Part shown: piece by piece, positions 26,961 through 34,992 of the stretch | Position numbering within the stretch: position 1 is the first letter of the stretch | Layout of the letters: each line of letters opens with the position of its first letter | Source: Balneolaceae bacterium | GTDB lineage: Bacteria > Bacteroidota > Rhodothermia > Balneolales > Balneolaceae | Direction: 5' to 3' | NCBI GenBank assembly: GCA_007127745.1 | Contig: SKYV01000062.1 | Location: 1-49,154, forward strand | Length of the DNA stretch: 49,154 bases | Made by a program: the position numbers and the translations under genes | Notes under the pieces: model-generated | What the model saw: the letters and a program-made list of their open reading frames with translations, nothing else | Database searches by the model: none | Told to the model about the DNA's origin: nothing

Positions 26961-28668
26961 AATTCTCGCCATACCGGGTGTAATTTTGTTAATCGGGGCA
27001 GCTCTGCTTTCTTTCTTCTCCGAGAAATTGCGCCCCGCTCTGTTTCTGATATTTCCCCTGCTTGCAGCCGCAGTAATCATCCTTCGCCCTGAAGGATACA
27101 GTGTAACCGGATCGCTGCTGCATTACGATCTGGTACTGATGCAAACCGATTCACTCAGCAATCTGTTCGGAATTGTTTTTGCACTTGGAGCTTTTGTTGC
27201 CGGTGTTTACGCATTTCATATGAAGGAGCTGGGGCAGCAAATCTGTGCACTTGGCTACGCAGGTGGTGCACTCGGTGTGGTCTACGCAGGGGATTTGCTC
27301 ACCCTTATCATTTTCTGGGAAATTATGGCTGTTGCTTCCACCTGGCTGATCTGGGCGCAACGCACCCCGGAAACCGATGCAGCCGGAATGCGCTATCTGA
27401 TCTATCACATTCTTGGCGGCGGACTCCTTTTTGCCGGAATCTTGTGGCATTCAGTCGTTGCCGGGTCCATTGCAGTCGAAACCATTCCGATGGAATACAC
27501 ACCGGCAAATATCCTGATGTTGCTTGGAGTCGCTATCAACGCAGCCGTAATACCACTGCATACCTGGCTGTCTGATGCCTACCCCAAAGCCACGCTTACG
27601 GGTACCATCTTCATGAGTATTTTCACCACTAAAACGGCTGTTTATGTGTTAATCCGAATGTTTGCAGGCTGGGAGCTGCTCGTATTTTTCGGAGCCGCCA
27701 TGGCCATCTACGGAATCTATTACGCGGTAATTTGTAAAGATATGCGTGAGATACTTTCCTATCACATCATCAGCCAGGTTGGCTATATGGTGGCAGCCAT
27801 CGGTGTGGGAAGCGAGCTTGCTGTGAATGGCGCTGCGGCTCATGCATACAACAACATTTTGTATAAATCTTTGATGTTCATGGCCGTCAGCGCCGTGATG
27901 TATTCAACCGGAACCAGTAAAATGTTCCATCTTGGCGGGCTGTACAAAAAAATGCCGTGGGTTCTCGGGCTTTATGTTGTTGGCGGCCTCTCCATCTCCG
28001 GTATTCCGTTGTTTGCCGGATTTGTGAGTAAGGGTATGGTGATTGATGCAGCCGGGTACGGTGGTTACGAAACCATCATGCTGGTATTGCTTGTAGCCTC
28101 TGTGGGTACCTGGCTCAGTGTCGGCCTCAAGCTACCCTACTTCACCTGGTTCGACAAGCAGGATTACGAGGGCGAGTTAAAACCGGTTCCGCTGAACATG
28201 TATATCGCCATGGGCATTCTTGCCTTTGCCTGTATTTTCTATGGAATTTTCCCGAATGCCCTCTACACGTTCCTGCCTTTCGAAACCGATTATCAGCCAT
28301 ACACGGTGTATCACCTGGTTGAAATTACTCAAATTGCCCTGTTAACATTTGTGGGATTTTGGCTTCTCAGAAAAAAACTGGCTCCCGAACTTACAACCGT
28401 TCTCGACCTGGACTGGTTCTACCGAAAAGCCGCTCCGGCAACCCGACTGGTGTTTGTACAGAAAGTGGATACTTTTTACGGCCGGGTTGAAGATGGCATC
28501 CAGGCTTCTGCCCGCTATCTTTCCGGTAAGTTTCAGAACCCGATGCGGTGGCTCAATCCATTTACTGATGAGGAAAATGAAGCATCAAGCTACAGCCCCG
28601 CTATGGAAGTGGTGATGAGCTTCATTCTGCTCTGCTTTTTGATCTTTGCCATCATCTATTTTTTATAA
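26953..28668 (+). CDS. Na+/H+ antiporter subunit D-like protein 3 (MrpD/NuoL family, extended C-terminus)
   Basis: 571 aa; LIIFWEIMAVASTWLIW, INAAVIPLHTWLSDAYPKATLTGTIFMSIFTTKTAVYVLIRMF, GIPLFAGFVSKGM. Confidence 0.94.
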   Translation: MIEILAIPGVILLIGAALLSFFSEKLRPALFLIFPLLAAAVIILRPEGYSVTGSLLHYDLVLMQTDSLSNLFGIVFALGAFVAGVYAFHMKELGQQICALGYAGGALGVVYAGDLLTLIIFWEIMAVASTWLIWAQRTPETDAAGMRYLIYHILGGGLLFAGILWHSVVAGSIAVETIPMEYTPANILMLLGVAINAAVIPLHTWLSDAYPKATLTGTIFMSIFTTKTAVYVLIRMFAGWELLVFFGAAMAIYGIYYAVICKDMREILSYHIISQVGYMVAAIGVGSELAVNGAAAHAYNNILYKSLMFMAVSAVMYSTGTSKMFHLGGLYKKMPWVLGLYVVGGLSISGIPLFAGFVSKGMVIDAAGYGGYETIMLVLLVASVGTWLSVGLKLPYFTWFDKQDYEGELKPVPLNMYIAMGILAFACIFYGIFPNALYTFLPFETDYQPYTVYHLVEITQIALLTFVGFWLLRKKLAPELTTVLDLDWFYRKAAPATRLVFVQKVDTFYGRVEDGIQASARYLSGKFQNPMRWLNPFTDEENEASSYSPAMEVVMSFILLCFLIFAIIYFL

Positions 28669-28713
28669 ACAGAATTCAGTAAAATTTTGGGTTGTATCTC
28701 CATCTCAGTGCAG

Positions 28714-29124
28714 CTACTGAACTTTTTGGAGCGATTCCTGAACAGACTGTATCCTGCTGTTTAACTCCTCAATATTTCTTCGGGTTCGGGGTTCGGCAAG
28801 CATTTGGCCTTGTAGTTCAAGCTCCCTCTGAAGAACTCTTGTCTCATCGGATTCTATCTGTAATGATCGATTTTCGCGCAGGCTGCTCATGATATTTTGA
28901 ATCTGATTTTGAAGTTCTTCAAGCTGTTCGTACTCACGTTCTATTTCATTTGATATGGCCTTGGCCTCCTCGGCAGCCTGGTACAGTGTTATCTTTGTAT
29001 TTGCCATTTCTATTGAAACGGATGCTGACTGATACGCCAGTACAAGAAATCCACCAGTTAACAAAACAACCGACAGGCTCAGTGCATGCCAAAAAGTTTT
29101 GGGAATATTTGAAATATCCATCAT
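28714..29124 (-). CDS. Hypothetical membrane-anchored coiled-coil protein
   Basis: 136 aa; one N-terminal TM followed by a Glu/Gln-rich heptad-like region. Confidence 0.7.
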   Translation of the reverse strand: MMDISNIPKTFWHALSLSVVLLTGGFLVLAYQSASVSIEMANTKITLYQAAEEAKAISNEIEREYEQLEELQNQIQNIMSSLRENRSLQIESDETRVLQRELELQGQMLAEPRTRRNIEELNSRIQSVQESLQKVQ

Positions 29125-29371
29125 ACCTCCCTGTGTTTTTAGATGTTGTAATAAAGAGTTGCTGAATGACCTGATTTAGCTTCCTATAGTAAACAAATCA
29201 AATCCAAATAAGTCAAGTATTTTATTGATTTATATCTTCTTCCGATTTTTAAAAAGCATCAGGCCCATATTCATTCTATTCATCTATCCCACAAATTTTT
29301 ACAATTTTTCAATAATTAAATTTTTATGCATATTACACAAAGTTTATTCACTCATTTCCGGATAAAATCCT

Positions 29372-30679
29372 ATGGATAAAGTAAAAGCACTGATCAAAAG
29401 CAGTCCCGTCGTCATCGCAATCATTTATGTTATTGTAGGGTTTCTTTGGATTCAGTTTTCGGATCAATTGGTATTTTCGATGTTCGATGACCCGGAATCC
29501 ATCACACGTGCACAGTCACTGAAAGGCTGGTTATTTGTAATTGCCAGCGGCCTGTTGATTTTTTTTCTGGTACTGCAAAGCAATAACATGCTTGGGGAGA
29601 TTATACACGGACTAAACCGTATCAATAAAAAGTTTGAATCCACTCTTGAAAATGCACCCATCGGAATTGCCCATCACAGCCCTGATGAAAACTGGTTTGA
29701 AGTCAATCAAACGTTGTGTAATCTTTTTGGCTATGAAAAAGATGAAATGATTCGTTTGAAATTTTCTGATATAATTCATCCAGACGATATTGAACGCGGA
29801 CGAGAACTGGACGCTAAACTGGCCAGCGGCGAAATCGATTTTTTTGAAATTGAAAAACGATATATACGGAAAGACGGAAGCCAATTTCCCGGATTGGCAC
29901 GCAAAACTGCCGTTTATGACAATAACGGATCAACACCATACCTGATCGTTACTTTGCAGGATATTTCAAATCAGAAAAAGTATGAGGAAGAGATTAAAAA
30001 ATCCCTGCATGATAAAGAAGTGCTGCTCACGGAAGTTCATCATCGTGTAAAAAATAACCTGGCACTCATTTCTGCACTTTTTGAACTGCAAAATCTGCAC
30101 ACAAATGATAAAAAACTCCAATCAATTCTCGAGAAAAGTAACATCCGGATTAAGTGCTTGTCTCTGATTCACGAAAGTTTTTCCCAAAATGAGCAGTCAG
30201 CCGATATTCATTTCGGAGTTTTTTTAGAACAGCTTCTTCAGTTAACACGCGATGCACTGAATACAGATAATCTAAATGTTGACTACCAAACAGAAATTTC
30301 ACCGGTCAGTCTCAATATCAATATTGCCATACCGGTAAGCCTCATTTTTACTGAATGGATAATGAACATTTTTGATGATGGATATAAGGACAAAGAGCCT
30401 GTGGTTAATATTACTTTGAAAGAACAAGGTGAGAAAATAGAACTCTCAATATCATGCTCCCGGGTAAACGGCCTGAAAGAGAAATTGGAAAACGATCAGC
30501 AATCCCTCACATTTATCATTATTGAAACACTGGCAAAACAAATTGAAGGAAAGGTGGATTATGAAACCGATGATGAACGTTTTGTTTCCCATCTTCGATT
30601 TAAAAAAACAGATCTTCGGGGCACCGGAAGCTTTTTAACTGACAAAGAAATTTTAGCAATATCCTCATCAAAAAATTAA
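29372..30679 (+). CDS. Membrane PAS-domain HisKA_2-type sensor histidine kinase with degenerate ATPase domain
   Basis: 435 aa; two N-terminal TM segments, PAS domain, LHDKEVLLTEVHHRVKNNLALISALFELQ; canonical glycine boxes not recognisable. Confidence 0.88.
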   Translation: MDKVKALIKSSPVVIAIIYVIVGFLWIQFSDQLVFSMFDDPESITRAQSLKGWLFVIASGLLIFFLVLQSNNMLGEIIHGLNRINKKFESTLENAPIGIAHHSPDENWFEVNQTLCNLFGYEKDEMIRLKFSDIIHPDDIERGRELDAKLASGEIDFFEIEKRYIRKDGSQFPGLARKTAVYDNNGSTPYLIVTLQDISNQKKYEEEIKKSLHDKEVLLTEVHHRVKNNLALISALFELQNLHTNDKKLQSILEKSNIRIKCLSLIHESFSQNEQSADIHFGVFLEQLLQLTRDALNTDNLNVDYQTEISPVSLNINIAIPVSLIFTEWIMNIFDDGYKDKEPVVNITLKEQGEKIELSISCSRVNGLKEKLENDQQSLTFIIIETLAKQIEGKVDYETDDERFVSHLRFKKTDLRGTGSFLTDKEILAISSSKN

Positions 30680-30697
30680 CCTAACCGTTTCAATTTC

Positions 30698-31507
30698 CTA
30701 TCCCGAAAAAACCGTGTAAAGCATTTTTGCGCAGAGGAAAAGCAGCAAGCCGGCAAAAAGTTTTTTTAACATAACCACTGGCAGTTTATGTGCAAGTTTT
30801 GCGCCGAGCGGTGCCGTGAAGACACTCACCACTGTTATGGCGATCACCGCGGGCAGGTAGATAAATCCAACTGAATAATCGGGCAACGAGTTTACTGTTA
30901 ATCCACCGGTTATATATCCCAGTGTACCGGCAACCGAAATCGGAAAACCAACAGCCGACGACGTTCCGATAGCGTTCTGAATTTTTACATTACACCAGGT
31001 TAGGAACGGTACTGTCAGTGATCCGCCCCCGATCGCAACTAATGCTGAAACCCCGCCAATTCCTGTGCCTGCTGCCGATAAACCAAAAATCCCCGGTAGT
31101 TCACGATTTGGCTTCGGTTTAATATCCAAAAACATTCTAATTGACACATAGAGCATAAACAGAACAAAAAATATGGCAAGTGGCTGCGATGGAATGTACG
31201 CTGCAATAAATGCCACGCTGAAGGTTCCGAAAATAATACCCGGTGTAATTCGCCAAACCACCGGCCAGAGAACCCCACCATGCTGATGATGTGCCCGTAA
31301 ACTTGCCACAGATGTAAATATTATAGCAGCCATGGATGTAGCCAGTGCCAAATGTACAATGTGATCTGCCGGAAAGCCCTGAATCACAAAAAACGTTGTC
31401 AGCACCGGTACCATAATTCCGCCTCCGCCGATGCCAAAAAGTCCGGCTAAAAAACCGACGATAACACCCAGAATCACATATGCGAGAATCCACTCAAGTC
31501 CAGACAA
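30698..31507 (-). CDS. Sulfite exporter TauE/SafE family protein
   Basis: 269 aa; polytopic, GLFGIGGGGIMVPVLTTFF and VAIGGGSLTVPFLTW repeated motifs. Confidence 0.92.
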   Translation of the reverse strand: MSGLEWILAYVILGVIVGFLAGLFGIGGGGIMVPVLTTFFVIQGFPADHIVHLALATSMAAIIFTSVASLRAHHQHGGVLWPVVWRITPGIIFGTFSVAFIAAYIPSQPLAIFFVLFMLYVSIRMFLDIKPKPNRELPGIFGLSAAGTGIGGVSALVAIGGGSLTVPFLTWCNVKIQNAIGTSSAVGFPISVAGTLGYITGGLTVNSLPDYSVGFIYLPAVIAITVVSVFTAPLGAKLAHKLPVVMLKKLFAGLLLFLCAKMLYTVFSG

Positions 31508-31518
31508 ATCTGCAGATT

Positions 31519-32295
31519 TTAAGGTTGGCTTTCCAGTACAGTTTTTATGGCTTCATCTGCCAGTTTCGACATCAAAATATACCCCTCTCTGTTGGGGTGA
31601 ACCCCATCGTAAGCAAGATGCTCTTTCATTCCATTTCTTTCGTCAGCGGTTGAGGTAAAGTAATCCAGATAGTAAAATCCTTTTTCTTCGGTAAACGAGC
31701 GGATCATCCTGTTCAGATCCATGATTTTCCGGGCCGGTTCCAAACCCGGGCGCCAAGGATAATCGTACACCGGAAGTACTGAGGAGAGAATCACCCTCAT
31801 TCCGTGAGCATCCGCAAGATCTGCCATCGAAAAAAGATTGTCGGCAATCATATCAAGTGTTGCGGGGCCGGTATTGCCTGCAATATCATTTGTACCGGCA
31901 AGAATCACCACTATATCGGGCTGAAGGTGTATCACATCCTGCCTGAACCGCACAAGCATTTGAGGTGTTGTTTGTCCGCCGATTCCCCGGTTGATATACG
32001 GCTTACCCTCAAAGAATTCCGGATAGTGATCACTCCACCCTTCGGTTATTGAATTGCCCATAAATACAATCCGATTTTCATCCTCTGCCGGCGGACCAAG
32101 AACCTTGTTTGCCTGCCGGTATCTATCCAGGTTTGCCCAGTCATCCTTCATAGCCGACCATCGCTCGTACTCTTCCAAAATTTCCTGATCAGTTTTTTCG
32201 GTTTGATCGGTTTGAGTATACATTACATCCGAAAAAGATATAACAAACAATATGCTCAGAAATAAAACACCATAGTTTTTCATATAAATTTCCAA
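31519..32295 (-). CDS. Secreted SGNH/GDSL-type hydrolase
   Basis: 258 aa; signal peptide, GNSITEGW, INRGIGGQTT, ILAGTNDI, DGVHPN blocks. Real start may be the internal Met at 32283. Confidence 0.92.
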   Translation of the reverse strand: MEIYMKNYGVLFLSILFVISFSDVMYTQTDQTEKTDQEILEEYERWSAMKDDWANLDRYRQANKVLGPPAEDENRIVFMGNSITEGWSDHYPEFFEGKPYINRGIGGQTTPQMLVRFRQDVIHLQPDIVVILAGTNDIAGNTGPATLDMIADNLFSMADLADAHGMRVILSSVLPVYDYPWRPGLEPARKIMDLNRMIRSFTEEKGFYYLDYFTSTADERNGMKEHLAYDGVHPNREGYILMSKLADEAIKTVLESQP

Positions 32296-32453
32296 TCAAA
32301 TTTTGATAATTAGCTGCTCTTACGTTGAATTGTAACATTTGACCAAGTTACCAATCGTTTATCAAATTATTGGTGATAAAACCAAAATTTTTCATCTCCT
32401 GATTTTGATTCTTCACGCCTCACCACGATTTTGAAAAGAAAAAGTATAACAGC

Positions 32454-32939
32454 ATGGTTATTATTTTAATGGGCGTTTCAGGCTGCGGCAAAACAACTGT
32501 CGGTTTGAAACTCGCCGAAAAACTGAATCTGCCTTTTTTCGATGCCGATGACTTTCATCCAGATGAAAATGTAAAAAAAATGGAGTCCGGAATTCCATTG
32601 AATGATGACGACCGTGCCCCCTGGCTTGAAGAGTTGTCAAGACAAATCAAAAAATGGAATAAAAAAAAGGGAGCGGTTCTGGCCTGTTCGGCATTGAAAA
32701 AAAAATACCGGGAACTGCTCAAAGCAAATTCCGGCCCCAATGAAGTGCTTTTTGTGTATTTGAAAGGTTCGAAAGAGTTAATTTTGAACAGGTTAAAAGA
32801 GCGCAGCGGCCACTACATGCCCCCCGATCTACTCGACTCCCAATTTGCCGATCTCGAGGAGCCCGAAGATGCCCTGTTTATACCGATTTACAATTCGCCG
32901 GAGAAAATTTCTGACCGTATCATTGCAAATCTAAAATAG
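32454..32939 (+). CDS. gntK: Gluconokinase, GntK family
   Basis: 161 aa; MGVSGCGKTTVGLKLAEKL, FDADDFHPDENVKKMESGIPLNDDDRAPWLE, ACSALKKKYRELL. Confidence 0.95.
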   Translation: MVIILMGVSGCGKTTVGLKLAEKLNLPFFDADDFHPDENVKKMESGIPLNDDDRAPWLEELSRQIKKWNKKKGAVLACSALKKKYRELLKANSGPNEVLFVYLKGSKELILNRLKERSGHYMPPDLLDSQFADLEEPEDALFIPIYNSPEKISDRIIANLK

Positions 32940-33118
32940 CGGCTAAACAACCTTAAAAGAAGATCAATTAATCCATCTATAACTTTGATATAAAGCTCAG
33001 GCATAAATAATTATTTAAAAATTCATTTTTGGTTAAAATAGAAAATCTAATTTACAGTAAATCTACTGTTTAACTGCTTTTTCAGGGTACCTATTAACCA
33101 TTAACTTCAGCCTGAAAT

Positions 33119-34024
33119 ATGAAAAATCTCATTACTTTTCTGAAGGGCACCTCTCTGTGTTTAGCATTTATGATTTTTTTCTTCAATTCTGCCAATGCAC
33201 AAAATCAGCTTGAGGATGCCATCAAACAGCTTTCTGCTGACAATGTATCGGGATACATGCAGCCATTTTTAAATGGCTTTTCGGCCAATATGAACTCCGG
33301 ATTTTCGGGTACTGCCAATATTGAAAATAAATTTACTATCCGAATTGATGCTATTGGCATGGCCACCATGATCGGATCTGCCGAGGAAATGTACAATGCA
33401 ACGCCACCTCAGCCATTTGCCCAGCAAACGGTTAGAACGGCTACCGTTTTTGGGGACCAGGGTGCTGTTGTGCAGGGGCCTGAAGGACTTAGTTACAAAT
33501 TTCAGAATGGTCAATTGGATATGGATTATTTTCCGCTCGTTGCCCCTCAGCTAACCATCGGAAATTTCTATAATACGCAGTTGATTTTCCGGTTTTTCAC
33601 TTATTCAAGCGATTCGGATGTGCCTGATATTGACATGCTGGGCTTCGGGTTGCGTCACGGTTTAAACCAATATTTTAGTGAGCTGCCGCTTGACCTTGCA
33701 GCAGGAGCCTTTTTCCAGACTTTCAAAATGGGAGAAATCATCGACACTAAATTCTTTTCAATAAACGGCCTGGCCAGTAAAGAGTTTAGTATTCTAACCC
33801 TCTACGGCGGAGTGCAATACGAGTATTCGAATATGAATGTAAACTACACTTTATCCGGTGCTTCTGCGGACGAAGACTCCGAAGTCGATCTCAGTTTCAG
33901 CTCAGACAATCACATCCGTGCCATCGCAGGCTTGAATTTGAACCTTGGCGTGGTGCATCTTCGAACAGATTTTAACCTGGGAAATGTTTCAGTACTCAGT
34001 GCATCCATCGGATTTGGAATCTGA
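33119..34024 (+). CDS. Hypothetical secreted protein, probable outer-membrane beta-barrel (DUF6588-like)
   Basis: 301 aa; signal peptide ending ANAQ, amphipathic C-terminal strands, VLSASIGFGI terminus. Confidence 0.7.
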   Translation: MKNLITFLKGTSLCLAFMIFFFNSANAQNQLEDAIKQLSADNVSGYMQPFLNGFSANMNSGFSGTANIENKFTIRIDAIGMATMIGSAEEMYNATPPQPFAQQTVRTATVFGDQGAVVQGPEGLSYKFQNGQLDMDYFPLVAPQLTIGNFYNTQLIFRFFTYSSDSDVPDIDMLGFGLRHGLNQYFSELPLDLAAGAFFQTFKMGEIIDTKFFSINGLASKEFSILTLYGGVQYEYSNMNVNYTLSGASADEDSEVDLSFSSDNHIRAIAGLNLNLGVVHLRTDFNLGNVSVLSASIGFGI

Positions 34025-34078
34025 ACAATTTTTCCAGCCAACATTTTTGACTAACAAAAATTTTAAAATTTTCCTGCC

Positions 34079-34648
34079 ATGAATAATAAAAGAAAATTTC
34101 TGCTCGGCCTGCTGACAACGCTTCTGTTTACTGCAGCCTGCGATGATATGATCCGGGACAATCTGGTGATGCTTGACGCCGTAACAACCTTCGTTTACTC
34201 CATCGATACTGGTGACAATAACTACTCTGAAACCGAAAGAGTGAATCTGCAAAGTGTCATTGATGATATTGACGGTGATGTGGAGGATGTCAGTTTTTAC
34301 AACATCACCATGCGTGTAAGCAATATTTATGACAGCTCTCCGGAAACTTCGTTTTCAGGCCAGTTAACTGCAAGGCAATCCGGTACAAGTCACAACCAAC
34401 CGCTGGTGAATTTTACCAACCTCAAATTTGAAGACTTCTTCACTGAACGGTCTATTTTTTCAGATGACATTGCCGGTATTTCTGTGGTATCCGAAGGAAT
34501 TTCCACCCTCGTCAATTATTATCAGCAAAAACCGGCACCTGTGGTTGAATTCACAGTATCCGGCACCGTAAACCGTGCAGGCGGCGAAGAACGGGTAGTC
34601 TTCGATTTTGAGGTAAGGCTCTATACCCAGGTTGCAACTGACCCTTAA
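34079..34648 (+). CDS. Hypothetical lipoprotein
   Basis: 189 aa; signal peptide with lipobox LLFTAAC. Confidence 0.7.
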   Translation: MNNKRKFLLGLLTTLLFTAACDDMIRDNLVMLDAVTTFVYSIDTGDNNYSETERVNLQSVIDDIDGDVEDVSFYNITMRVSNIYDSSPETSFSGQLTARQSGTSHNQPLVNFTNLKFEDFFTERSIFSDDIAGISVVSEGISTLVNYYQQKPAPVVEFTVSGTVNRAGGEERVVFDFEVRLYTQVATDP

Positions 34649-34861
34649 TTCCCGGCAAAAATACCGTTAATGAAACCGCGCGCGCCACTTTATGCCCACT
34701 GCGGTTAACCTTCAGGGTTTATTGGTGGATCAGAATATATTCAGGAGCCCCAAAACTCAGGCAGTCAATCCGCTGTGTGGATTCAGTCTCCGTGGCATTC
34801 TTTAAACTTTTTGCGAATACCTTTTCGATATTTCAAGAGTCACAATAATATCAGGCTCCAA

Positions 34862-34886
34862 TGGTACAAACGGGACGTTTGCGCCA
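34862..34886. repeat. Dispersed palindromic repeat, copy D (inverse orientation)
   Basis: TGGTACAAACGGGACGTTTGCGCCA, similar to the 44462-44628 copies. Confidence 0.6.
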
Positions 34887-34992
34887 TGCAAATTCCGGAC
34901 TGAATGAAAAAAATTCCGGGATCAAACTTGCTTATTTCTCCCCGTTTCGGTAGCTATGGCATGAAATAAAAATACAATGACTTGAAAATTTT

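Noticed and set aside
30698-32295. TauE/SafE and SGNH hydrolase as a novel sulfur or ester system
   Set aside because: Adjacent same-strand genes with a short gap, but no sulfur-metabolism genes nearby and both families are common and promiscuous.
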